From positions 1 through 31,955 of the forward strand of contig BLLK01000050.1 in NCBI GenBank assembly GCA_021927905.1: a DNA stretch of 31,955 nt. Reading direction: 5' to 3'. Of this stretch, positions 9,850-20,346 are shown in pieces; the first letter of the stretch is position 1, and each line of letters begins with the position of its first letter. This DNA is from Chaetoceros tenuissimus. Taxonomy: Eukaryota; Bacillariophyta; Thalassiosirophyceae; Chaetocerotales; Chaetocerotaceae. The translations under genes were made by a program, and so were the position numbers. The notes under the pieces are model-generated. The model was given only the letters and a program-made list of their open reading frames with translations. It was not told where the DNA came from and ran no database searches.

Positions 9850-11079
9850 ATTGTTGGGAAGAAGGATGCACCCAGTATTGTAGACACAGTTCCTCGTTTC
9901 AAGAATGACATTCGGTCTTTGTCATTGCTAATGGAGTCTCCTACTCCACCTTTGCGTCTGATTAGAGGAGAAAGTGTCAACAAAGCCATTTATGGTTTTG
10001 GTGATGCTTCCGGGAAAGGTTTTGGAAGTTCGTGGGAACTCAATGGAAACGTGGTGTTTCGTTTTGGTATTTGGGGAGATGACATGGATCTTACCTCGTC
10101 CAATTACAAGGAAGCCTCCAATGACATTAAGTCTATTGAGGCTATGGGCGAGCAGGGATTGTTGGACGGAACGGAAGTATTCTTTTTCACAGATAACTCG
10201 ACTGCAGAAGCTGTGTTTTTCAATGGAAGCTCCAAAAGTCCTCTCTTGTTTGATTTGGTCTTAAGACTACACAAAATCGAAATGTGCTACAAATGCAAAG
10301 TACATTTCATTCATTGCGTAGGCACTAGAATGATCTCTCAAGGCACCGATGGTTTATCCCATGGAAACTTGCTATCCGGAGTAATGGCAGGATTAGAACG
10401 TTACTCAAATCTTAAGACTTGGATTCAATCGTTTGTTGATGACTCTACTGAATTTCTTTCTCCAGAAGACTGGTTCAGACGTGGACATGATATTGTACCT
10501 AAGGAATTTGAAATCAACGTTGATGGAATCAAGCTTCCTAGAGTTAGAATGGGAACTTTTGTTTGGGCTCCTCCTCCGTGTCTAGCAGAAGTTGCAATAG
10601 AAGAATTACGCAAGGCAAGGCACAAAAGAACCTCGTCTCAGCATCTCTTCATTGTACCAAGACTCATGCAACCAACTTATTTGAAACATTTACACAAGGC
10701 TGCTGATCTCATTATCTCTGTTCCAGTGGGACACCCGGCTTGGCCCCAGTCTATGTTTGAACCTCTAACCATTGCTTTTGTTTTTCCTTTTCTTTCTCAT
10801 AGGCCGTGGCAGCTCCGGGGATCAGAAGGACTTCTGGATATGGGAAGATCTTTGCTTCGAATGTGGTCTGAAAACAACTGGGAAGACGGATCTGTTTTGC
10901 GGGAACTATGGTTGTATCAGAGAAGACTTGCCAGTATGTCGGAGAAGTTGGCATCCGAAGTGTTACAGGGTAAAAAACCCTCATCAGTTTCACATCAACC
11001 GTCCCGAAAACGACGAGGGTCTAGTTTGGGAAAAGAAAAGCGAGGCCGACAGGTTCCTAAACGCCAGAAAAGGCGATAG
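9850..11079 (+). pseudogene. DIRS-like pol, 5'-truncated: RNase H domain and C-terminal region
   Basis: The frame can be read from about 9850 (VGKKDAPSIVDTVPRF), in front of any good start codon, and runs to 11079. It holds an RNase H-like domain: GFGDASGKGFG (Asp codon 10003-10005), YKEAS, then FTDNSTAEA (Asp codon 10192-10194), and ISQGTDGLSHG near 10335-10367. These fit the RNase H half of DIRS-type reverse transcriptases. The RT palm that should precede it is missing, because the LINE-like ORF ends only about 100 bp upstream. The C-terminus is very basic (RKRR, KEKRGR, KRQKRR), as in a nuclear signal. The last 150 bp or so overlap the recombinase frame. A T/C-rich stretch ending CATAG at 10774-10802 looks like a splice acceptor, but the frame reads through it with family-like sequence. 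Confidence 0.7.
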
Positions 11080-12241
11080 CCTTTCTTTCTTGTTTCAATG
11101 TGAATTTTGTTGGTACATTAATATCATGGGCAAATCAGCTTCAGAATTCAGTCCAACCCACTGTGATCTGATGTCATATTTTCGACAAGCGAATTTGGAT
11201 ATGTTTTGGTCAAAGGAGCCTAGTACAGTTGCTGGTTCTCTAAGTGCTTACAAACATTGCCATAGGAATAGAATGTTGAAAGGAATGCCTCCTGAGATAA
11301 TCCCTCAAGGCCCTTATCCCATAGGCGATCCGTATGGTATGGCTATTGCTGTAGATTTGTTGGTTCAGTCTCAACGCCCTGGAAAGAACTCCAAAAGTTA
11401 TACTCAGTATGATTCAGTTAGAAAACTTAGATCAGGTTATTCTAACTTCTTTGCTGCGACTCCAGTCTTCAACAAGGGCTTCTCTGGAACGGATGATACC
11501 TACAAAATTAAATCTAGCAAAGGTGCCAGATTCGATTATCTCTATGGCAAGACAGAATCTCAATTCTTTTCTTGGTTTATGCTTGGCATGAAAAAGCAAA
11601 TGGGTCAAATGGTAAATCAAGATATGGGTATGTCGATGGATTTGTTGTTGGCTATTTTGAGGCATTATGATCTTGAGTTAGAAGATCCAGACTTAGATCC
11701 AGACAGAGTTAGAACTATAATAGTTTGTGGAGCGGCTTTTGTAATCTTGTTTGCTGGAGCTCTTAGAGGAAATGAGGTACTTTACGTAGAACGATCTGAG
11801 CTAGTTAAATGGCGTCAGAAGGGCAGGACTGATAATGCAGATACAGCGCACGTAGTTGTATTATTGATGGGAAGGTTTAAGGCTGAAACTGGCACTAGAA
11901 ACTTCATGATGGCTCTAGCATATGAATCTGCAAGTGGTCTTGAAATTGGAAGATGGGTTCACCTACTATCTGCACTACTGAAAATGGAAGGTCTCAGCAA
12001 GAGTGTTGGACCAGCAATTTGTGATGCGGATGGCTCGCTTATTACGGCTCAAGAACTGAATGCAGAGCTTCATGATATGTTATTGGAAATACAAGCAAAC
12101 AGTCCGGAACTTATTGCTAGCACCATTGACGTCAAATTCAAGTATAGTATCAACAGATCGTTTCGAAGAGGAGCTACAACAAGAGCAAGAGAAAATGGAG
12201 TGAGAGAAGATACCATTTCCATCAATAATCAGACAAGTTGA
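10928..12241 (+). CDS. Tyrosine recombinase of the DIRS-like element, probably C-terminally damaged
   Basis: This frame overlaps the RNase H ORF by about 150 bp in another phase. Its plausible protein begins near LPVCRRSWHPKCY (10928). It continues through GLVWEKKSEADRFLNARKGD, a Cys pair QCEFCWYINI and SREP-like SKEPSTVAGSL, then the catalytic core. The core has ALRGNE with the first catalytic Arg (codon 11765-11767) and RSFRRGATTRA (about 12154-12186) at the HxxR box. Such recombinases integrate DIRS elements as circular cDNA. The first internal ATG is 11126, so the N-terminal part needs an upstream start, frameshifting or splicing. The frame stops at a TGA (12239-12241) just after SINNQTS, before any identifiable catalytic Tyr. 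In-phase codons after the stop read KKRWKYAQF, then another stop. This suggests inactivation, or an unrecognised 3' intron. Confidence 0.7.
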   Translation: MPVCRRSWHPKCYRVKNPHQFHINRPENDEGLVWEKKSEADRFLNARKGDSLSFLFQCEFCWYINIMGKSASEFSPTHCDLMSYFRQANLDMFWSKEPSTVAGSLSAYKHCHRNRMLKGMPPEIIPQGPYPIGDPYGMAIAVDLLVQSQRPGKNSKSYTQYDSVRKLRSGYSNFFAATPVFNKGFSGTDDTYKIKSSKGARFDYLYGKTESQFFSWFMLGMKKQMGQMVNQDMGMSMDLLLAILRHYDLELEDPDLDPDRVRTIIVCGAAFVILFAGALRGNEVLYVERSELVKWRQKGRTDNADTAHVVVLLMGRFKAETGTRNFMMALAYESASGLEIGRWVHLLSALLKMEGLSKSVGPAICDADGSLITAQELNAELHDMLLEIQANSPELIASTIDVKFKYSINRSFRRGATTRARENGVREDTISINNQTS

Positions 12242-13044
12242 AAGAAGCGGTGGAAGTATGCCCAATTTTAAAAAGGTTTGATCTTTACACTGAAATATCG
12301 CAAACTCTCGACTCACGTCTTCGGTTTTCTAAATCATTATAGGTAGTGCTTTTCCTAACCATGTTAGGTTTTTCAACGGGTTTGTTAGCTCACTCAATTG
12401 AATGCTTTGGTCCTGCTTGCAAGTGCAGTCATTATATCTGTGCTCTGGACAATTACTGGTTCTCAACATCAATGACATGATAAGATGTTTGAGTCAGTCC
12501 GCCAGTGTTGTGTAGTCTGAATTAGATGATTAACTGGGGGGTAGGTCGTAGCTAGATAAGAAAGGACTTTCATCCGCTACTCTTGAATTGAGCACTCTCA
12601 AGTTTATTCTTGATAGATGCAAAGAAGGTAAAAGAATAGAGAAGGGGAAGTGGATAGTGCAATCCATGTTTGACTCTCAGTCATAAACCGACAGTCTCTT
12701 TCTCTGGTCGATGTTTACAAGAACTCTGTTCTTGAACTCAATAATTTATTATTGGGTTAAAGTCGCATCTTCTCCTTTCAAGTACGCAGATGCAAGGAAT
12801 TTTGAACCTTAGTTACTCCCCCGAGTTTCTTACCATGAGATATCCTTGGTTACAATTTACCCTTTGGACTATCTCAAAAGTAAGAGGGTGAGCCTTGCTC
12901 TCCCCCCTGCTTTGGTGCATCTCTTATTGCACTTTGGACTATCTCATTCGGACCTAGAGTATTTAGATTTAGTGAGTTAAACTTAAACCCGTAACTACCG
13001 TTATCATTTGATCATCACTGCATCCCATCGCACCTCGTAGAGTG
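12242..13044. other. Non-coding tail after the DIRS-like fragment
   Basis: No gene is recognised. A 15-bp direct repeat CTTTGGACTATCTCA occurs at 12862-12876 and 12932-12946. Between them, near 12886-12905, lies a short imperfect hairpin (GGGTGAGC and GCTCTCCC). One short frame after TTATAG at 12343 is hydrophobic and could be a host-gene remnant, but nothing supports that further. Confidence 0.35.
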
Positions 13045-15729
13045 GAAATAAGTTTTGGAGGGTAAAATTTTCAAAGAGTGTCCAAAAAAAAGAATTATTT
13101 CAAAATTTCAAATATCATTTGCTGGTGGTAACCTATTTTTTTTTAATTTTTCTAATATGTTTTTTTTCCTAATTTTTCGGCAATCAGCTCATGGTGGTGG
13201 TGGTGGAGCAAAAGCCAGTTTTAGTTGAGCGAGAAAAATGAGAAGGGAGGGAGAGAAAAAGGAGAGGAAAAGGAAAACGAAAAAAGGAGAAGGAAATTAG
13301 ATACAAATTCAAATTCTAAATATGATATTCATAATATCATTTGTAAATATATTATTGTCCATTGCAAACCTAGAAGAGAAATAAAATATAAAGAAAACAT
13401 GCAATGTCAAAGTTTCACTCGGCTGAGCGATATCAATCAGTAATGCATCGCTTTTAATTTTAAAATGAGTATCGCAATACTGATATTGTGAATATTCAAT
13501 GAAAGCAAAATAAAGTGTGACGTCTCTTTTACTTTATTCAAGTTCTTTCTATTTGCTATTCACATCCATGTAATCTATCACATTTTGTAGAGCTGATGAA
13601 GCTCTTCGTCAGCTTTGATAGGATAGCAATACTGTCGAGGATCACTTCATCGCTCTCTCCCATACTTTTAATTTCTACATTTGGTGCAAGCACTACGTTG
13701 GTGTTATCTCACAATGCCACCAACATAAAAGAAAAATGTCATCCTAGGAATCCCAAAAGTAATGCATACTCATCGTCCTCAAGCAATCACTTTCTCCCAT
13801 ATGCAGCTATTTACATTCTCCATCGAGTGTAAGTACTACGTTCGTGTCATCTCACACTGCCACAAAGTGTCGTCCTCTACTAGGCAACCCGAAAGTATTA
13901 CCATTGTCTACTTTCATCGTCATCAAGAATTATGTATAGGGTTGAAATAAGTTTTGGAGGGTAATATTTTCAAAGAGTGTCAAAAAAAAAGAATTATTTC
14001 AAAATTTCAAATATCATTTGCTGGTGGTAACCTATTTTTTTTAATTTTTCTAATATGTTTTTTTTCCTAATTTTTCGGCAATCAGCTCATGGTGGTGGTG
14101 GTGGAGCAAAAGCCAGTTTTAGTTGAGCGAGAAAAATGAGAAGGGAGGGAGAGAAAAAGGAGAGGAAAAGGAAAACGAAAAAAGGAGAAGGAAATTAGAT
14201 ACAAATTCAAATTCTAAATATGATATTCATAATATCATTTGTAAATATATTATTGTCCATTGCAAACCTAGAAGAGAAATAAAATATAAAGAAAACATGC
14301 AATGTCAAAGTTTCACTCGGCTGAGCGATATCAATCAGTAATGCATCGCTTTTAATTTTAAAATGAGTATCGCAATACTGATATTGTGAATATTCAATGA
14401 AAGCAAAATAAAGTGTGACGTCTCTTTTACTTTATTCAAGTTCTTTCTATTTGCTATTCACATCCATGTAATCTATCACATTTTGTAGAGCTGATGAAGC
14501 TCTTCGTCAGCTTTGATAGGATAGCAATACTGTCGAGGATCACTTCATCGCTCTCTCCCATACTTTTAATTTCTACATTTGGTGCAAGCACTACGTTGGT
14601 GTTATCTCACAATGCCACCAACATAAAAGAAAAATGTCATCCTAGGAATCCCAAAAGTAATGCATACTCATCGTCCTCAAGCAATCACTTTCTCCCATAT
14701 GCAGCTATTTACATTCTCCATCGAGTGTAAGTACTACGTTCGTGTCATCTCACACTGCCACAAAGTGTCGTCCTCTACTAGGCAACCCGAAAGTATTACC
14801 ATTGTCTACTTTCATCGTCATCAAGAATTATGTATAGGGTTGAAATAAGTTTTGGAGGGTAATATTTTCAAAGAGTGTCAAAAAAAAAGAATTATTTCAA
14901 AATTTCAAATATCATTTGCTGGTGGTAACCTATTTTTTTTAATTTTTCTAATATGTTTTTTTTCCTAATTTTTCGGCAATCAGCTCATGGTGGTGGTGGT
15001 GGAGCAAAAGCCAGTTTTAGTTGAGCGAGAAAAATGAGAAGGGAGGGAGAGAAAAAGGAGAGGAAAAGGAAAACGAAAAAAGGAGAAGGAAATTAGATAC
15101 AAATTCAAATTCTAAATATGATATTCATAATATCATTTGTAAATATATTATTGTCCATTGCAAACCTAGAAGAGAAATAAAATATAAAGAAAACATGCAA
15201 TGTCAAAGTTTCACTCGGCTGAGCGATATCAATCAGTAATGCATCGCTTTTAATTTTAAAATGAGTATCGCAATACTGATATTGTGAATATTCAATGAAA
15301 GCAAAATAAAGTGTGACGTCTCTTTTACTTTATTCAAGTTCTTTCTATTTGCTATTCACATCCATGTAATCTATCACATTTTGTAGAGCTGATGAAGCTC
15401 TTCGTCAGCTTTGATAGGATAGCAATACTGTCGAGGATCACTTCATCGCTCTCTCCCATACTTTTAATTTCTACATTTGGTGCAAGCACTACGTTGGTGT
15501 TATCTCACAATGCCACCAACATAAAAGAAAAGTGTCATCCTAGGAATCCCAAAAGTAATGCATACTCATCGTCCTCAAGCAATCACTTTCTCCCATATGC
15601 AGCTATTTACATTCTCCATCGAGTGTAAGTACTACGTTCGTGTCATCTCACACTGCCACAAAGTGTCGTCCTCTACTAGGCAACCCGAAAGTATTACCAT
15701 TGTCTACTTTCATCGTCATCAAGAATTAT
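13045..15729. repeat. Three near-identical tandem units of about 898 bp
   Basis: Units start with GAAATAAGTTTTGGAGGG at 13045, 13944 and 14842; the third ends near 15729, where sequence changes from AATTATGTATAGGG to AATTATATATGCC. Differences between units are few: homopolymer length in the A and T runs, AAAATT versus AATATT near the start, and A to G near 15531 in unit 3. Each unit contains the GGCAATCAGCTCATGGTGG terminal-repeat motif (13179, 14077, 14975), a G/A-rich purine stretch and a small hairpin AGCTGATGAAG/CTTCGTCAGCT. Repeated ORFs of 60-78 codons within them have no protein-like features and are not called genes. Confidence 0.95.
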
Positions 15730-16413
15730 ATATGCCTTGGTAGTAGCTACCTACATTGCAAACACAGTATTAGAACTTCTACAAAGAAGTGAAAGCAAGG
15801 ATCACAGAAGTTGGACACCAAGCTTATATAGACACTTCTTCCATTCTCATATATGTATTCTGTTATATGCCACACGCTGCAGTTCGGTTGGAACGTATTT
15901 CTGTATTCCACACGTAAGCAATAGTTCTTAGAGATATCGAAATAATTCTTCAAAACAATCGTGCTCATTTTTGTAATGCAGATATCTCTCTCTACTCGTA
16001 GGTTTATATCTATCTTCTCCAGATGATTGCAACAATCATCATGGCATCGTCAACTCGTTTGCTTTCTTGATATGGCCCTCCCATACAGGTCTCAAAGCAG
16101 TCATCCCCTCGAAAACAAATCCCTGAGACTTTTCTTTGCATCTGTGCACCATGATGCATATCTAAATGTAATGAGCTTAGAATAGAGTGTTAGAATAGAA
16201 CATGATGGAATGGAACATTTTCTTCGTGTTCAGTTCAGGATCATCGCTGATTTGAGTTGGATCGGTGTCAATCATAGTGTTTTAATTTAAAATGACATGT
16301 CAGGTCCGAGTGTTTTAATTCGTTGACAGTAATTGAGTGTCTGGCTAATTAGCCAAATACTTAAACCCCTCTTTGATTAAAACCCTCCACCAGCTGAGCT
16401 GATTGCAAATTTT
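14970..16413. mobile_element. TIR element copy I (non-coding), whose left part is the amplified unit
   Basis: The left end GGCAATCAGCTCATGGTGG (14975) is matched in inverted form by CCTCCACCAGCTGAGCTGATTGC at 16384-16406. The interior aligns end to end, with substitutions and indels, with copy II (16460-17953), including the distinctive GTGTTTTAATTTAAAATGA and CTGGCTAATTAGCCAAATAC stretches near the right end. No transposase is encoded. The outer sequence of each tandem unit (13045-13178) lies left of this TIR. Confidence 0.65.
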
Positions 16414-16459
16414 TCAGAAACTATTTTCGAATTTCGACAAATTTGTGGTGCTGGTGGAG

Positions 16460-17953
16460 AATTTTTGGCAATCAGCTCATGGTGGTGGTGGTGGAGCAAA
16501 AGCCAGTTTTAGTTGAGCAGAAAAATGAGAAGGGAGGGAGAGAAAAAGGAAATTAAAAAGAAAACGAAAAAAGAAGAAGGAAATTAGATACAAATTCAAA
16601 TTCTAAATAACATATTCATATTAGAACGTCATTTGTAAATATGCTGTCCATTGCAAGCCTAGAGGAGAAATATAAAGAAAACGTAATGCCAAAGTAAATT
16701 TAAATCGGCTGAGCGATATCAATCATTAATGCATCGCTTTTAATTTTAAAATGAGTATTGCAATGCTGATGTTTCCAATGAAAGTCAAATAAGAAGCGAC
16801 TTATCTTTTACTTTATTCAAGTCCTTTCTATTTGCTTTTCACGTCCATTTAATTTAATCATCACATTTTTTGTAGAGCAGATGACGCTTGCTCTTCGTCA
16901 GCATTCATGTCTCCTACAATAATCTTGTAGAGTATCACTTTATCGCTCTCTCCCATATGTAGCTTTTACATTCTTCATCGAAACAAGTATTGCTTGGCGT
17001 CATCTCTCATTGCCGCCATAATGAATAAAATGTCGTCCTACGCAACCCGAAAGTAATACTCATCGTCGTCAAAAGCATTATATATGCCTTTGCAGTAGCT
17101 GATTGCTAGCAATGTAGATACATTTTTGATTGAATGCCTAGATTGTAAAGGACAAGGCAAAATTGTTTCTCAGTGTATGAGGATTAGGGTTGTACAGATC
17201 ATGAAAATGGATTCAGAAAATGTAGAGAGTACAAAGAAGGATGACACATTGTGAAAGTATGAGAACCTTTACACAGAAGCGAAAGCGAGGAGCGAACAGA
17301 AGGTGGACACCAAGCTCATCTAGATACTTCTTTCATTTTCCAAATGACACCGAGCACTTCTAGATACTTTTTCATTCTCCAAATGCATTCCATTATATGC
17401 AACACGCAGCAATTAGAGTTGAAATTCGTCGTACTACAGAAACTCTTCTATATATTTTCTCCACTCCGCTTTATTCTATATTCCAGTCGTTTGCTCGTAG
17501 TTCTTAGAGATATCAAAACAACCATAGTCAATGAAATCGAAAAGTGAATTAGGATGGCAGAGACCTTTCTCTACTCCTTGTAGCTTGTGTACTTCATCAA
17601 CCCGTTTACTTGTCTCAACATGGCCTAATCAATCATGCAGCTCTCAAAGCAAATATTTCCTCGATAACAATACCCTATGTATACCATGATGCGTATTGAA
17701 ATATAATGAGCTTCGAATAGGACGTTAATAGAGTGGAATGAATGGAACATTTTGAACATTTTCCTTGTGTTCAGTTTATATCATCGCTGATTTGAGTTGG
17801 ATTAGTGTCAATCATAGTGTTTTAATTTAAAATGATATGTCAGCTCAGAGTGTTTTAATTCGTTGACAGTAATTGAGTGTCTGGCTAATTAGCCAAATAC
17901 TTAAGCCCCTCTTTGATTAAAACCCTCCACCACCACGAGCTGATTGCCGAATT
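16460..17953. mobile_element. TIR element copy II (non-coding), diverged single copy
   Basis: The left end AATTTTTGGCAATCAGCTCA and a GGTGGTGGTGG run (16461-16495) pair with the right end CCACCACCACGAGCTGATTG, then CCGAATTTTT (17927-17955). This gives a terminal inverted repeat of about 30 bp. The 1.49-kb body is homologous to copy I but clearly older in divergence, with missing blocks (for example around 16905-16980). It lies in direct orientation 46 bp after copy I. No coding region is seen. Confidence 0.7.
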
Positions 17954-19422
17954 TTTACTTTTGAGAAAAGGAGGGAAGGACGGACGAAAAAGGAGAGAAA
18001 GAAAGGAGAGAAAAACGAGAGAAAGTTCGTTTACATTTTTAAGAGCAAAAGAAAGTTGCTGATACTCTGGCAATGAAGAAGGTAATAAAAAAGAATATTA
18101 TTTCAGCCTTCAATCACATATGTTAAAAATCAAATTATAGTTATCTGGAAAGTTTTCCAGTAGAACGAACGTCCTCACTATCATATTCCGTAGTAATTTA
18201 GAACGAAGAAGTGAAATCAGAAACCATGAGAAAAAGTATTGTAAAGTGGACGAGATTTATTCGTTTTGAAATACAGATCCTATGTTTAGCGTATAGTATG
18301 GTTATTCATTTTTGCTTCTTTTTATGGTTTTCAAATGTTAAATATGGCCTCTTCGGGAATACGAAGGTACCACTAGTCTATTCTTTGCGATGAAGAGCTT
18401 CCATACAGATACGATATCAAGTTTTCTCCTCTGATGATATAGAAATAGCTACTCCCTCGTTTCGCTTCTTCACCACCATCATTGTCAAGTCTCCTCACAC
18501 TGCAGTAGCTAACTCAACGGTTCTTGTATTGCATTTTTATATCATGTATGACCTTCATATCTCATCTCGAAGAATACTTTATGCGCATTGCTTCCACAAG
18601 TACGAAATCAACAACATTATTTGATCAGCTTGTAACTACGAAACAACCAACTGAATTAAGCTGCCCGTCTACTCGCTTCCTAGTATGGTAAAAGATACGT
18701 TTCAAACCTCAAATCTTCAGCATGTTTTCCAAAAATCTGTATATATTTCTCCTATCAAAAGAAAGCTAGTCATATGATAATAATCATGACACCAAGAAAA
18801 GAGCGAAGCATATTCATTCGTCCAGAGCCAGAGAAGTATCGTCCTTTGTTTAACTAGACCACGAAATTCTTGTCGGTCACTCCATCTTGAGACTTGCTTT
18901 TTCCTTCTTTTCTGCAACATGAAACGACTCCTCAACACTCCTCAACCATCATACGCCATCCTATCAAGATAAATATACCAAATTACCAAGTATGTATAGA
19001 AATACGGATTATGTAGAAGGCTAGTGACTACAATAAGTGTGGTGATCGATGATACATTATTTATGTATCGCATGTGATGGGCTGATGGGCTCTCAAACAA
19101 GTTCATCCCAAAAACAAAAAACTTTTTAAAAACTCGAATCTGATTGGCTATATTTTTTAAAAACTCAACGCTGATTGGCTGATTTTTAAAAAATATCTTG
19201 TGGAATAGAACAATAAGGACCCCCACTTTATCGCGACGAAGCTAGTAAAATCCCCCCTTCGACCTCTTTTAAAAAATACCACCAGCACCACGAGAAATTT
19301 AAGAAAACGAGAAAACCCGAATTGAAGACACTAGCTCTGAAATCATTTTCGAGATTCCCTTTCAAAAATTCATATTATCATTTCAATCCAAAAGTTCATA
19401 ATAAAGTTGTTTGCTACTTGAA
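17954..19422. other. AT-rich non-coding stretch before the FkbM-like gene
   Basis: No gene is seen. A purine stretch at 17958-18025 resembles the G/A-rich interior of the preceding TIR elements, so a decayed third copy is possible. Near 19115-19200 the motif CTGATTGGCT occurs twice (19140-19149 and 19172-19181), each flanked by TTTTTAAAAA. These inverted CCAAT motifs lie about 250 bp upstream of the methyltransferase start and could be promoter elements. CCACCAGCACCACGAG at 19279-19294 recalls the right TIR of the elements above. Confidence 0.35.
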
Positions 19423-20346
19423 ATGTTTAAATTCGAAAGGAAAAAAAAAGTCCTTTCTTTTTTTTTGAGTTTTTGGTTTATTTTATTTTTCACTCAGAGA
19501 AGAATTTGGTCTGAATCAAAATTTGAAGATCTTAATTTTTCACCAGTTCAAGATCTCGATGCTAGTACAATAAATCCTTGTTGGGAATCTCTAATGAAAA
19601 GTGGTATAGCTGAGGACATCAAGAAATATAAAAAAGGTGGCGTTCATTTTGATATAATCCAAATTGGAGCTCACACAGGTTTTGATTACAGTGATCCGAT
19701 AGCAGATGGTTTAGGCAAGCTTCTTCTTGAATGGGGAGGCAAAAAATATGCTGAATGGTTTTTCGTTGAACCTTCTCCTTCTAATTTTTATCAGTTGGAA
19801 AAGAATCTAAAACTTTACAGTAAAATTTGTCCAATGAAAGCTATCAATACAGCAGTTGTTCCTGACAATATAGACCCTGAAGAAAAAAAGGATCTTATTT
19901 TCTACTCATTTAAAAAGTCAATTGATCCTATCACAGGATACGACACAATATCAGGGAAGACGTTTCCATCTTGGGTGACTCAGATTTCTTCTTTCAACAA
20001 AGAGACAGCTTTGTCACCATGGCGAGTCTTTAGAAGAAAGGGGTTGAACATCAATGATTACATTGTTGAAACGAAAGTTGAGCCGAAGACATATACTGAC
20101 TTAATGAATGGTATATTAGTTACAAAAAAGACAAAGAGATTGAATCCTTTGTTGGTACTAATTGATACTGAAGGATTTGACTGTTCAATAATTGAAGGTA
20201 TTTCTCTACAAAACTCTTTCTGGCCAAAATACCTCATTTTTGAAAATCATTGTAAATATGAAAATACATTGACTCATTTAGAAAAAGTTGGATATGAAAT
20301 AAAAGGAAACTGTGATGGTGGTAATTATGTTGCAGTGAAAAATTAA
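19423..20346 (+). CDS. FkbM-family (Methyltransf_21) methyltransferase with N-terminal membrane anchor
   Basis: This single-exon frame has 307 residues. The ATG at 19423 is preferred; the in-frame TTG at 19411 is not a normal eukaryotic start. Basic residues (FERKKK) precede a hydrophobic segment at about 10-23, then RR, as in a type II signal anchor. The SAM-binding fold shows DIIQIGAHTG (77-86) as motif I, FVEPSPSNF (114-122) as the acidic-loop strand, then LVLIDTEGFD (244-253) and LIFENH (271-276). It ends GGNYVAVKN. These features fit FkbM-type SAM-dependent O-methyltransferases, several of which methylate sugars or small molecules. With a membrane anchor it may act in the Golgi on glycans, which is inference. 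Length is normal for the family. Poly-A and poly-T runs in the first 15 codons could make assembly or expression error-prone. Confidence 0.8.
   Translation: MFKFERKKKVLSFFLSFWFILFFTQRRIWSESKFEDLNFSPVQDLDASTINPCWESLMKSGIAEDIKKYKKGGVHFDIIQIGAHTGFDYSDPIADGLGKLLLEWGGKKYAEWFFVEPSPSNFYQLEKNLKLYSKICPMKAINTAVVPDNIDPEEKKDLIFYSFKKSIDPITGYDTISGKTFPSWVTQISSFNKETALSPWRVFRRKGLNINDYIVETKVEPKTYTDLMNGILVTKKTKRLNPLLVLIDTEGFDCSIIEGISLQNSFWPKYLIFENHCKYENTLTHLEKVGYEIKGNCDGGNYVAVKN

Noticed and set aside
10774-10802. Splice-acceptor-like T/C-rich stretch ending CATAG in the DIRS-like RNase H ORF
   Set aside because: The frame through it reads as family-like protein (MFEPLTIAFVFPFLSHRPWQ), so an intron is not needed.
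12343-12478. Hydrophobic frame after TTATAG as the lost 3' part of the interrupted membrane-protein gene
   Set aside because: It is short, has no motif linking it to the 5' part, and an unrelated DIRS-like origin is equally possible.
13225-15743. Repeated small ORFs (72, 78 and 62 codons) in each 898-bp unit
   Set aside because: Identity comes from the tandem duplication. The diverged copy II does not keep these frames, and no domain or signal is seen.
18954-19226. Minus-strand ORF of 94 codons upstream of the FkbM-like gene
   Set aside because: It overlaps AT-rich direct repeats and a probable promoter region; the composition is that of translated AT-rich DNA.
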